Source: JBDSLU01 sp963844435
GTDB taxonomy: Bacteria; Acidobacteriota; Vicinamibacteria; Vicinamibacterales; Vicinamibacteraceae
NCBI GenBank assembly: GCA_963844435.1
Contig: CAWJOG010000002.1
Span: 62,001 to 126,000, forward strand
Length of the DNA stretch: 64,000 bases
Direction: 5' to 3'
Position numbers and translations under genes: made by a program. Below, one piece after another: positions 1-9,775 of this stretch; positions within the stretch are counted from its first letter, which is position 1; each line of letters begins with the position of its first letter. The notes beneath the pieces are model-generated. The model was not told where the DNA came from. It ran no database searches and was given only the letters and a program-made list of their open reading frames with translations.

Positions 1-2976
1 TCGCCGCGGCGGCTGGTGAGGCGGAACCCGAAGTCGACACGGACCGGGCCGACCGGCGACTTGTAGCGGAAGCCGAAGCCGGCCGACGGCCGCAGCGCGC
101 TGAGATCGAGATCGCTGACGCGGCGGAAGACGTTGCCGGCGTCGAGGAACACCACGCCGCCCAGCTCGCGCCACAGCGGCGCACGCAGCTCGGCGTTCAG
201 GACGGTGAGCGCATGTCCGCCGGTCGGGAAGCCGTTGGGATCGAGCGTCCCGACGTCGCCGAGGCTGTCGCGGGCGAAGCCGCGGACGGTGTTCTCGCCG
301 CCGGTGAAGAACCGCTCGCTCGCTGGCAGATCGGTGACGGCGTCGACGATCGGCTCGCCGTTCTCGTCGAGGATCGGGTTCCCGGCGTCGTCGACCAGCA
401 TCACCTCGCGCTCGAAGCCCTTCGCCAAGCCAAGCCGCACGCCGGTGGCGAGAACCACACGGCGCCGGGTCGAGATCGTGCGGTAGGTGTACAGCTCGCC
501 GTACCCCTTGATGAAGCCCACCTGCGAGCCCAGCACCCGCAGGGCCAGGTCGGAGTCGAGGCCGGTCACCAGGCCCCGGGTCGGATCGAGCAGATCGTCG
601 CGCGAATCGCGGCGCACCGCCCCCTGGAACTTCGAGATGCGCACCTGCGGGAACAGGCGATCGATGTCCGGCCGATCCTCGGGCGCGATCCGCTCGTCGA
701 ACAGCCGCACCGTGCTCAACGAGTAGGAGCCGATCACCGTGATCCGATCCTTCAGCTGCCGCCCCGCTTCGGCCAGCACGCCGCGCCGCACGAAGTTGAA
801 GCTCGATCGCACCGCCTGCTCGAAATAGCCGGTGATGCGCGTGTCGGCGACGTCGAACACGCTGGGATCACGGAAGCTCAGGAGGACGCGGTACTCGTTG
901 AAGCCGAAATCGCTGCCGCCGCCGGCCTCGGCCACGCCGGATGGACGCAGGGTGACGCGGGTGAACAGGTTCACCGACCGGTTCGATCCCCAGAGGTTCT
1001 GGCGGCCGACCTCGAAGAACCCGCGCCCGGCGAGCTCGAACTTCTCGGTGGCCTGCCCGCCAGGGGTCTCCGGACGCAGGTAGCGTCCCGCCTCGACGCC
1101 GGCGCCGTAGCCGATCGACGTCGGTGCCGCTTCCTCGACGGTGATGACGAGATCGCGCCGCGGCTCGCCGCCCTCGCCGACGTCGGTGATGGTGACGCGG
1201 CGGAAGAGGCCGAGCGCGCGCAGGCTGCGCTGGCTCTCGAAGACCTCGGCCAGGCCGAGCGGGTCGCCCGGCTTCAGCGTCAGCGCCCGCAGGATCGTGT
1301 CGGTGGCGGTGCGGCGATTGCCGACGACGAGGATGCGGCCGACCCGCACCAGCGTCCCTTGCGCGACGTCGTAGGTGATGTCGACCGCCGGCTGGCCGGC
1401 GACCGGCGCCACTGTCGAGACGACGCGGGCCCGGTCGTAGCCGAGGTCGAAGAGCGCGGCCGAGAGCGCGTCGCGGTCGGTCGCGACGAGCGGCTCGTAA
1501 AAGGGCGCGCCTGTCGCCAGCAGTCAGCTTGGGCCGCAGGTCCGCCTCGGGCACGCCCTCGAGGCCGGCCAGGCGGACCGTCCCGACCTTGACCTGCGCC
1601 CCTTCGTCGACGATCAGCCGGACGTCGACGAGGCCGCCCTTGCCGGCCCGCGACGCCGCCGTGTCGGCATCGCGCTCCTCCATCACCAGCTCGATGCGGA
1701 CGTCGCGATAGCCGGCGCGCCGGTAACGCTCGCGCAGCGTCGCGGTCTGGCTGTCGACGGTGCTCTCGACGAAGACGTCGCCCGGCGCCGCCCGCAGCAC
1801 CGTCGCGATGTCGGCGTGCGTCATCGCCTGGATGCCTTCCACGTCGACGCGGCCGATCCGGAAGACCTCGCCGGCGGTAACCGTGAAGGTCACGGCGAAG
1901 CCGCCGGGCGTGGCGTCGCGGCGATAGCCGACCGTCGCCTTCCAGTGGCCCTGCTGGTAGAGGAACTGGAGGATCCGGCGCAGCGAGTCCTCGAGCAGGT
2001 CCTCGTCCACGGACGCCTCGCGCGCCACCGGCACCAGCTCGGCGCGCCGCGCCTCGGGGATCGGATCGCCTTCGAAGCGCAGCGTGACGAGCGGCCCCGG
2101 CACGATCGTGATGGCGACGTCGACCAGCGGGTCGCCGGCCGGTGACGTGCCGGCCGGCGCCGGCCGGACGAGCGCCGACGCCTCGTAGTGACCGTCGCGC
2201 CGCAGCCGGGTGCGCACGGAATCGAGCTGCCGTTCGATGTCGGGCCCGTCGTAGATCTCCCCGGATTTCACGTCGAGCTCGCTGCGGATGCGCGGCGACA
2301 GGCCCTCGGCGTCGATCGACACCTTGCCGACGCGGGCGCGCCGGCCGGCGGCGACGTCGAAGCGCAGCGTGGAACGGCCGCTCGGGTCGGTCTCGATCGC
2401 GGTCGTGACGCGGGCCTGGACGAAGCCGCGGGCCGCCAGCTGCGCCGTCAACACTTCCGCGGCCGCCTCCGCCCTGCCGGGCGCCGGCTGCGGGCCGAAG
2501 CGATCGACCACGATCCGGCGCAGCTCGCCGGCGTCGAGGCCGAGATCGCCGCGGAACGTCAGCCCGCTCACGGTCTGGGCCGGCGTCAGCCGGTACGTCA
2601 GGCGGATGCCGCCGGCGTCCCCGACCGGCGCGATCGTCGCGTCGACCGCCTGGAACATCCCGGTGTTGAAGAAGTGCAGCAGCGTCGTCCGCAGGTCGAC
2701 GAGCGAGAGCTGCGATCCGGGCGGCGTCTCGACCAGCGACACCCAGCGCGGCTCGACGGTCGCCGCGCCGGCAATCGTGACGGCGACTTCGAGCACGGTG
2801 TGGCCGGCCCACGCCGTCCGGAGTGAAGGATTTGCCGACTTCCGCGGGCTGAGCCCCGGGCTCGCCGCGGGCTGGGCCCCGGGCTGGGCCCCGGCTGGCG
2901 CCGCCAACGTCAGCGCCGCGAACATCCAGACCACCGCCGCGTGCCAGCGCTGCTGTCTGTCGCGCCGACGCCTCAC
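1..2976 (-). CDS. tamA-like: Omp85-family outer-membrane protein, TamA/BamA-like (frameshifted, 3' end outside window)
   Basis: Outer-membrane beta-barrel protein with periplasmic POTRA repeats that probably works with the adjacent TamB in moving proteins or lipids to the outer membrane. The GTG start at 2976 overlaps the tamB TAG stop by one base and gives a signal peptide with a cleavable AGA-Q site near residue 30. Several POTRA-like segments follow (residues about 40 to 500), with recurrent G-x-x-F/Y and beta-alpha-alpha-beta patterns; the rest is a surface-antigen barrel with a VRGF motif. The frame breaks near 1511: an extra A after GGCGAC shifts it, and removing it restores a GAPFYEPL continuation and an open frame to the window edge. 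The last few C-terminal residues lie before base 1. Being next to TamB favours TamA over BamA. Omp85 family assignment is firm; the subtype is inferred. Confidence 0.85.
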
Positions 2977-5900
2977 TAGAACACGTGCCTCATGCGCACG
3001 TCGATCGCGTAGGTCTCGTCTTCGTTGCGCGACAGGATCCACGCGAGGCGATCGCTCTGGTTGTACTCGATGAGAAGCAGCTGCTCCGGCCGCGACGAGG
3101 TCAGCGGCTGGGCGTAGGTGACGAACAGGCGATTCGACAGGCGCTTGCCGATCGTCAGCCGCGCGGTCGGGTTCAGGCGGGCCGACTGCAGGCTCGAGAA
3201 GTCGCCGAGCGACGGCGTGATCTGCACGGTGTCGACGCCGAAGGTCTTGCGCACGACCTTGCCGACCTCCGACGAAATGGGGTTGGCGAGCAGGCGCGTC
3301 GCCCGCGCCACCAGCAGCTCCTGCTCGGTCTGGTCGCGGAGGCGCAGCGCGCTCAGCTCGGCGTCGCGCGGATCGCGCAGGTCGCCGAACAGCATCGCCA
3401 GGATGTCCACGGTCGAGAGCGGCGGGTCGGACGAGAAGTCCCACGCGAAGCGATCGCGCGTGCCCGACGCCCGGAACGTCACCCGGTAGGTCTGGCCCGG
3501 GGCACGGGCCCGCGTCTCCGCTTCGATGTCGAAGAACGGATCGATGCGGGTCGGGTTGGTGAACTCGATGGCGCCGCGGGTGACCAGATAGCGGTTGCCC
3601 TCGAGCAGCAGCTCGCCGCGGTCGATGTCGGCGCGGCCCATGAGCGAGGGCCGATCGTAGGTGCCGCGCAGCGTCAGGTCGGCGCTCGAGACGAGGCGCG
3701 CCGACGGGCTGTCGATGCGCAGCGCCGACGGCGCGTCGATCTTCAGGTCGAAGCGCAGCGGGAAGCCGGAGGGCGCCGCCGTCGGCGTGGCGGTGGCCGA
3801 ACCGGCCGAGGCGGCGAGGCCGAACAGCCCCGTGCCTTCCGTGTCGACCGACTTGATGAAGAGCGCGTCCTTGACGTGCACGGTGCCGGTGAGGACCGGC
3901 GCGCCGACCGGGCCGCGCAGCGCCAGGTCGGTGTCGACCTGGGAGCGGAAGCCCTCCGGATAGCGGATGCGCATGTCGCGGCCGACCGCGGTGAGGTTGT
4001 AGCTCTCGAGCGTGCCGTCGCGGATGCCGATGCGGCCGCCGAAGCGGACCTCGCCGCCGCCCATCCGGCCCGCCAGCGTGTCGATGCGCAGGCCGGCGGC
4101 ATCGAACTCGACCCGGCCGTTGACGCCGTCGATCGAGTGCGGCAGGCCGAAGTAGCGGAGACGGCCGTCGGTCAGCACGGCGCTGCCGGTGACCACCGGG
4201 CCGCGCGTCGGGCCGGTGATCTCGGCCTGCACCTTGGCCGACCCCGACGACCGGATGTCGCGGAAGAAGCCCTGCAGCAGGCTCAGGTTGGCGTCGCCCA
4301 GGGCGCGGACGCGCAGGCGGTCCTCGGTGAGGCGGGCGTCGCCGACGAGCTCCAGAGTCGTGCCGTCGCCGACCACGCGGAGCTTCTCGATGCGGGCGAC
4401 GTCGTCCTTCAGCGACAGGACGATGGGCCCGTCGTTCTTCAGGTGGTAGTCGAACAGGCGCAGGTCGACGTCCTCGATCGAGCCCTGCGCGCTGAGCCGG
4501 GCGCTGTCGCGCAGCGGCCCGACGACGCGGAAGCCGCCGCTCGCCACGACCGTGGTGAAGGGCGACAGCCGCGGCTCGAGGAGGCGCACGTAGGGATCGA
4601 TCGACGTGCGCGAAAAGCGCAGCGTCAGGTCGGCGTCGCGGGTCGGCGACAGCGTGATCCGTCCGCCGCCGGAGACGGCCAGGCGCGGCGACGCGCCTTC
4701 GAGCTGCGCGATGCTCAGCTCGTCGCCGCGCACCTCGACGCGGCCGGTGAGCTGGCCGAGCCCCTCCTCCGCGGCGAAGAGATCGACGACGCGGCCGCGC
4801 ACGCTGTAGCGCGGCTCGTCGAACGTGCCGCTGCCGGTCGCGGAGAAGTCGAGGAGGCCGGTCAGCGGCAAGGTCGGGAACCGCGCCACCGCCAGGCTCT
4901 CGACCGGAACGCGCCGGGCGTCGGCGTTGAACGAATAGGTGCCGTCCCAGCCGACGAACGCGGCGCCGGTGACGCTGCCCGTCGACTTGCGCACGTCGAG
5001 CGTGTCGAGGCGGACGCCCGTGCCCTCGAAGCGCAGCGCCGCCGACGCGGTATCGAAGGCCTCGCCGTAGGACGAGCCGGCGTCGATCTGCATGCGGCCG
5101 AAGCCGAACGGGCCGCGGTAGGGCCCGTAGATGCGGAACTCACCCGAGAGCGCGCCATCGACCTGGTAGTCGTCGAGCTCGAAGGCGTGCTTGAGATCGT
5201 CGACCGGCCGCCCGGTCATGCGGACGCGCGCGTTCAGCTCCTCGCCGCGATCCTTGCGCGGGAAGCCGAGGCTGAAGCGCCCGTCGATGTCCATCGTCGA
5301 GGCGCCGCGCGTGATGCGGGCCCCGGCGATGTCGACGTAGCTGTTCTCGATCACGAGGTCGGCCGCCGCGGCACCCCACTCGACGTCCCAGGCGCGCATC
5401 CGCTCGCCGGCGAAGCGGCCCTCGACGCGGGGGCGGCGGAACGCGCCGAGCATCCGGCCGTCGAAGCGCCCGGCGCCGCCCACCGGCACCGGCCGGGCCG
5501 GGCTGCCGAATGCCGTCATCACGGCGGTGAGCCACTGGTCGCTCTCCTGCCAGTCGCCGCTGCTCACGTGGAAGGCCAGCGAGGAACGATCGCCCCACGC
5601 GGTCCTGCCCTGCAGCTCGACGTACGTCGACGGCGTCGCGATCCAGCCGGGCGCGAACGTCACCCACTCCGGATCGTAGGTGTAGCGGATGGCGCCGCCG
5701 ATCGGCGTCGTGAACACGAGCGGGAAGCTCGGCGGCTGGCGACGCGGCGTGATCGGGAAGCCCTTGGCGTTGATGACGCGCGGCGGCGACGTGAACGCCG
5801 GTGGCAGCTCCGCCTCGCCGCCCGGGGGGATCGCGGCGGGCTGCGTCCGATCCTGCAGGGCCGTCGCCGCCGCGACGCGAATCTCGCCGTCGCCGGTGTG

Positions 5901-7193
5901 CTCGCGGAACCGGCCCAGCGGCCACGTCAGCAGGTTGCGCCCGGTCGCCCGGCCGTCGAGGCGCAGGCCGGCGAACGCGCGCGCCTCCATCAGCCCGGCG
6001 ACGTCCACGTCCTCGTAGCCCGTCTCGAGGCGGGCGATGCCCGGCCGCACCGGATCGCCGAGCGGCTTCATCGAGTAGTCGATCGCCAGCTTGCCGCCGT
6101 AGAAGCCCGACCGCATCTTCGTCACTTCGAAGCGATCGCGCGTCCAGACCAGCGATCCTTCCATGCCGGCGAAGCGCCAGTCGTTCAGGCGCGTCTCGAG
6201 GCTGGCGAAGCGGCCCGACAGCTCGCGCCCGCCCTTGAACAGGTGGTAGGTCCCGGCGAACTCGCCCGTGCCGGTGAGCGTGAACTTGTCGCGCGCCCAG
6301 AACAGCTCCTTCATGCGCGGGAAGTCGATCCGCGAGCGCACGGCGTAGGTCTGCTCGGGCCAGCGCGCGGTGTCGACCTCGCCGACGGCGTGCGACACCG
6401 CGCCGTCGGTGACCAGGTCGATGCCCTCGATCACGATCTTGGCGCCGTCGATCTTGAAGCGGCTGGTGGCCCGGGCCCACATCGGCTCGAAGCGGGCGAT
6501 GCGGATCGTCGCCTTGTCGAAGTCGGCGGTGCCGCGGTAGGTCTCCGCCTTGCGGATCACCACCTCGAGGTTCGGCGCGACGATCGACCACGGCGCGCCG
6601 TGGTCCTGCAGCTCGAAGGTCCCGCGCGTCGCCCTCACCGAGCGGACCGTCGTGACGAACCGCTTCGGGCCCTTGGGGCCGTCACGGGTGAACTTGGGGA
6701 AGTTGTGACGGCCGTCCTTGTAGGTCTCGACCGTCATGTGCCAGTCGGCGATCTCGACGTCCTCGACGATCAGGTCGCGGCTGACGATCGTCCACCACGG
6801 CACCTGCACCGTGATCCGCCTGGCGCTGAAGAACGGGCGATCGCCCTTCTCCAGCCCGCCGATGCTGAGGTCGCTGACGACGAAGCGTCCGCTGAGCAGC
6901 CGCGCCGACAGCCCGCCGATGCGGAAGTCGCGCTTGAGGAAGGCGGCGCCGCGCTGCTCCGCCTGGCCGCGCAGCCACGGGCCGAGGTCGACGCTGAAGA
7001 GGGTCACGAGCACGACGGCGAGGACGACCGCGACGGACGCCAGCGTCAATCGCACGAGCCGCCGCAGGCGGGGGAAGCGGCGGCGGGGAACGTCGGGCGA
7101 CGCGTCCGGAGACGCGTCGGGCAGCTCGCGGGAGGGCTCGGCTGGATCCACAGTCACACGTCGGACGCTGGTGCCGGGCAGGCCACCCCTCAC
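2976..7193 (-). CDS. tamB: TamB-like translocation/assembly module inner-membrane protein
   Basis: Very large AsmA/TamB-type protein of 1405 residues, anchored in the inner membrane and spanning the periplasm as a lipid-binding beta-taco. Seen: a short charged N-terminus, one membrane helix at about residues 45-62, long repetitive beta-rich sequence with many I/V-D-G and L-x-G-x-V patterns, and a C-terminal TamB domain containing DPPLSTVDILAMLFGD and ending in an aromatic residue (RHVF). The start chosen is GTG at 7193; a second in-frame GTG lies 13 codons further in. The stop overlaps the start of the Omp85 gene, so the two are translationally coupled, the usual tamA-tamB partnership but with tamB first. 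Length is typical for the family (1250-1500). Confidence 0.9.
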   Translation of the reverse strand: MRGGLPGTSVRRVTVDPAEPSRELPDASPDASPDVPRRRFPRLRRLVRLTLASVAVVLAVVLVTLFSVDLGPWLRGQAEQRGAAFLKRDFRIGGLSARLLSGRFVVSDLSIGGLEKGDRPFFSARRITVQVPWWTIVSRDLIVEDVEIADWHMTVETYKDGRHNFPKFTRDGPKGPKRFVTTVRSVRATRGTFELQDHGAPWSIVAPNLEVVIRKAETYRGTADFDKATIRIARFEPMWARATSRFKIDGAKIVIEGIDLVTDGAVSHAVGEVDTARWPEQTYAVRSRIDFPRMKELFWARDKFTLTGTGEFAGTYHLFKGGRELSGRFASLETRLNDWRFAGMEGSLVWTRDRFEVTKMRSGFYGGKLAIDYSMKPLGDPVRPGIARLETGYEDVDVAGLMEARAFAGLRLDGRATGRNLLTWPLGRFREHTGDGEIRVAAATALQDRTQPAAIPPGGEAELPPAFTSPPRVINAKGFPITPRRQPPSFPLVFTTPIGGAIRYTYDPEWVTFAPGWIATPSTYVELQGRTAWGDRSSLAFHVSSGDWQESDQWLTAVMTAFGSPARPVPVGGAGRFDGRMLGAFRRPRVEGRFAGERMRAWDVEWGAAAADLVIENSYVDIAGARITRGASTMDIDGRFSLGFPRKDRGEELNARVRMTGRPVDDLKHAFELDDYQVDGALSGEFRIYGPYRGPFGFGRMQIDAGSSYGEAFDTASAALRFEGTGVRLDTLDVRKSTGSVTGAAFVGWDGTYSFNADARRVPVESLAVARFPTLPLTGLLDFSATGSGTFDEPRYSVRGRVVDLFAAEEGLGQLTGRVEVRGDELSIAQLEGASPRLAVSGGGRITLSPTRDADLTLRFSRTSIDPYVRLLEPRLSPFTTVVASGGFRVVGPLRDSARLSAQGSIEDVDLRLFDYHLKNDGPIVLSLKDDVARIEKLRVVGDGTTLELVGDARLTEDRLRVRALGDANLSLLQGFFRDIRSSGSAKVQAEITGPTRGPVVTGSAVLTDGRLRYFGLPHSIDGVNGRVEFDAAGLRIDTLAGRMGGGEVRFGGRIGIRDGTLESYNLTAVGRDMRIRYPEGFRSQVDTDLALRGPVGAPVLTGTVHVKDALFIKSVDTEGTGLFGLAASAGSATATPTAAPSGFPLRFDLKIDAPSALRIDSPSARLVSSADLTLRGTYDRPSLMGRADIDRGELLLEGNRYLVTRGAIEFTNPTRIDPFFDIEAETRARAPGQTYRVTFRASGTRDRFAWDFSSDPPLSTVDILAMLFGDLRDPRDAELSALRLRDQTEQELLVARATRLLANPISSEVGKVVRKTFGVDTVQITPSLGDFSSLQSARLNPTARLTIGKRLSNRLFVTYAQPLTSSRPEQLLLIEYNQSDRLAWILSRNEDETYAIDVRMRHVF

Positions 7194-7301
7194 TGTAGCA
7201 GAAACACCACGGATTTCAGGCCTGTCCGGCTCACCACGCGAGGCCGTGCGCGGCTGCGGCCTTGAATCAGCGCGGACGAGTCACGACAATAGGTCTGCAC
7301 C

Positions 7302-8963
7302 GTGCCCGCCGAGAGTTCCGCCCTCCCTGCTCCGCTCATCGTGACCGCCCCACCCACCGACGCCAGGTCGGCGCGCTGGCCGTGGATCGCCGTCGGCGGG
7401 CTGGTGGCTCTGGCGCTGGCGCTGCGCCTTGCCTGCCTGTTCTACCTCCTGGGCCCGGACTTCGTCTGGCACGACGCCGACGGCTATCTCGCCAAGGGGG
7501 CGCGGCTGGTCGAGGCCGGCCAGTTCCGGTGGACCTATGATGCGGTGGCGTATCCGTGGGGCGGCCGCGTCTACGCCCTGCCTCCGCTGTTCTCGATCTA
7601 CCTCGCCCCGTTCGCGCGGTTCGCGAGCTATCCGTTCAACGCCTTCGTCGGGCTCGCGGTGCTGAACGCGCTGGCCATCCCGCTGATCGTCCGCCTCGGC
7701 GCCCGGCTGCATTCCCTGACCGCCGGCCTCGTCGCCGGCCTGCTCTACGCCTGCTGGGGCTCGGACATCGTCGGCCTCGGCCAGGTCCGGCAGGAGCCGC
7801 TCTACCTGCCGCTGGTGATTGCCGCGACGCTGGCGCTGGTGCGCGCGTGGGATCGCCGCGGCGCCGGCCCGTTCGCCCTCGCCGGCACGCTCTTCGGCCT
7901 CGCCGCCCTCTGTCGCTCGATGCCCATCTACTTCGTCACGGCGGTGGCTGTCGCGGCTGTGCTGCGCGACTGGCGCAGGGCCGGACCGCGCGAAGCGCTG
8001 GCGCTCGTTGGCGGCTTCGCGGCGCTGACCCTGCCCTACAGCCTCGCCCTGTCGATCCACCTCGGCGAGGCGACGCTGATCGAGAACCACGGCGGCATCC
8101 TGGTCGCGTCGCGCTACCTGCACGGGGGCAACCGCCTCGCCCCGCCGGGCTTCGGACGGGTGGCGGGCGCCATCCTGCAGGAGCTCGCCACGTCACCGGT
8201 GACGTTCATCCAGGTGACGCTCGACCAGGCGCGCTCGCTGCTGCCCTTGATCGGCGGGCGCTACCTGCAGGATGCCGTCTTCGCCGCCTCGGCGTCGTCG
8301 GCCGCGGTCTGGAAGGTGGCGGCGCACGCGTTCATCGACGCGCCGTGGCTCTTCGCGATCGTCCTGGCGCCGCTGGGCGTCGCGGTGGCGCGCAACCGGC
8401 CGGCGGCGTGCATCCTCGCCGGGTGGGCGCTGCTCAACCTCGGGCTCACCGCGCTGACCGGCTTCGGTGGCTCGCGCCTCCGCTGCCCCTTCGAGGTCCA
8501 CGTGGCGCTCCTCGCCACCACGGTGGTCGCCGGCGGCTGGCCCAGGCCGCGGCGTCCGGTCGCCATCGCCCTCGGCCTCGCCGGATCGGTCGCGGCCGTG
8601 CTGCTGATGGTGCCGCAGATCGCGCGGACCGCTGCCGCCCGGGCCAACTACGGGCCGCGGTGGACGCTCACCGGTGCCGGCACGGTCGCCCAGGTCAGCG
8701 GCGCCAGCGGCGCGAACGTCCTCACCTCGCCCGCCGGCCTCGAGGTCGCGCTGCGCAATCCAGGGTCGGCGCCGATTCGCATCGACCTGCGGATCGACGG
8801 CGTCGCCATCGTCCAGGGATCTGTGATCGAGCCCGGTGCGGAGCGGCGCCTCGAGTGGCGCGGCCCGCGGACGGGCCTGCTGTTCATCGAGGCCTCGTCC
8901 ACGGCGCTCGACGGCGAGCCGGCCGCGATGGACGTGCAGATCGATCGCCGGTCAGGCCCGTAG
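7302..8963 (+). CDS. polytopic membrane glycosyltransferase-like protein (GT-C fold)
   Basis: Predicted integral membrane protein of 553 residues with about ten hydrophobic helices between residues 20 and 440, then a soluble C-terminal part of about 110 residues with beta-rich, Ig-like character. The first periplasmic loop carries an acidic motif, WHDADGYL, at about residues 54-61. This matches the position of the catalytic or metal-binding acidic residue of family 39/ArnT-type lipid-linked sugar transferases. The GTG start at 7302 is the first in-frame start after the intergenic gap and tamB is divergent, so the gene has its own promoter region. Substrate and acceptor cannot be told. The biotin-carrier repeat array begins 11 bp after its stop. 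Confidence 0.6.
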   Translation: MPAESSALPAPLIVTAPPTDARSARWPWIAVGGLVALALALRLACLFYLLGPDFVWHDADGYLAKGARLVEAGQFRWTYDAVAYPWGGRVYALPPLFSIYLAPFARFASYPFNAFVGLAVLNALAIPLIVRLGARLHSLTAGLVAGLLYACWGSDIVGLGQVRQEPLYLPLVIAATLALVRAWDRRGAGPFALAGTLFGLAALCRSMPIYFVTAVAVAAVLRDWRRAGPREALALVGGFAALTLPYSLALSIHLGEATLIENHGGILVASRYLHGGNRLAPPGFGRVAGAILQELATSPVTFIQVTLDQARSLLPLIGGRYLQDAVFAASASSAAVWKVAAHAFIDAPWLFAIVLAPLGVAVARNRPAACILAGWALLNLGLTALTGFGGSRLRCPFEVHVALLATTVVAGGWPRPRRPVAIALGLAGSVAAVLLMVPQIARTAAARANYGPRWTLTGAGTVAQVSGASGANVLTSPAGLEVALRNPGSAPIRIDLRIDGVAIVQGSVIEPGAERRLEWRGPRTGLLFIEASSTALDGEPAAMDVQIDRRSGP

Positions 8964-9135
8964 CCGCCCCCTCGCTGACGATGATCAGGAGCCGGCCGGC
9001 CTCGACCGAGGTGCCTTCGGTGACCTCGATCTTGGCCACGGTACCGGCGCGGCTCACCGTCAGCTCGTTCTCCATCTTCATCGCGCTGTTCGTCAGCGAC
9101 CGCGCCCTCAGCGCGGTCGCGGGCGGCCTGGCAAT

Positions 9136-9182
9136 CGCGCTGCGGTTTCGCCCGACGCTGGGCGCGTCGGCCGAGCAGCGCG
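9136..9182. repeat. stem-loop in B part of repeat copy 1 (also 9373-9419 and 9704-9750)
   Basis: In copies 2 and 3 an 8-bp outer stem (CGCGCTGC/GCAGCGCG) and a 10-bp inner stem (CGGCCGACGC/GCGTCGGCCG) enclose a 5-base loop TGGGC, with an internal bulge. Copy 1 differs by C at 9151, which breaks one inner pair. No T-tract follows, so it is not a classical terminator. A smaller inverted repeat, GACCGCG/CGCGGTC, lies about 40 bp before it. It could be a REP-like palindrome, an intergenic structured element, or a recombination hot spot. Confidence 0.7.
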
Positions 9183-9446
9183 GCGGCCGCGGCGATGACT
9201 GTGTCGGCTAGCTGACGATGATCAGGAGCCGGCCGGCCTCGACCGAGGTGCCTTCGGTGACCTCGATCTTGGCCACGGTACCGGCGCGGCTCACCGTCAG
9301 CTCGTTCTCCATCTTCATCGCGCTGTTCGTCAGCGACCGCGCCCTCAGCGCGGTCGCGGGCGGCCTGGCAATCGCGCTGCGGTTTCGGCCGACGCTGGGC
9401 GCGTCGGCCGAGCAGCGCGGCGGCCGCGGCGATGACTGTGTCGGCT

Positions 9447-9541
9447 CTCGCGTCAACTTCCAACTTCCAATTCGCAACTCCCAACTGGTGGCTTGCCCCC
9501 GCGGTCAGCAGGATCGTCTTGGGAGTTGGAGGTTGGAGATA
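9447..9541. repeat. 95-bp insert with imperfect inverted repeats inside the array
   Basis: This insert interrupts the array between copies 2 and 3. It is much less GC-rich than its surroundings. One end has runs related to CAACTTCCAATTC and CAACTCCCAA, the other a near-complementary TTGGGAGTTGGAGGTTGGA, so the ends can pair. That looks like a small palindromic intergenic repeat inserted into the array. No coding content is evident; the minus-strand frame simply runs through it. Confidence 0.55.
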
Positions 9542-9775
9542 GCTGACGATGATCAGGAGCCGGCCGGCCTCGACCAAGGTGCCTTCGGTGACCTCGATCT
9601 TGGCCACGGTACCGGCGCGGCTCACCGTCAGCTCGTTCTCCATCTTCATCGCGCTGTTCGTCAGCGACCGCGCCCTCAGCGCGGTCGCGGGCGGCCTGGC
9701 AATCGCGCTGCGGTTTCGGCCGACGCTGGGCGCGTCGGCCGAGCAGCGCGGCGGCCGCGGCGATGACTGTGTCGG

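Noticed and set aside
2985..7265. 1426-residue plus-strand open frame
   Set aside because: It lies opposite tamB, is dominated by Arg/Asp/Ala/His composition typical of shadow frames in GC-rich DNA, and shows no domain. The tamB frame has clear motifs.
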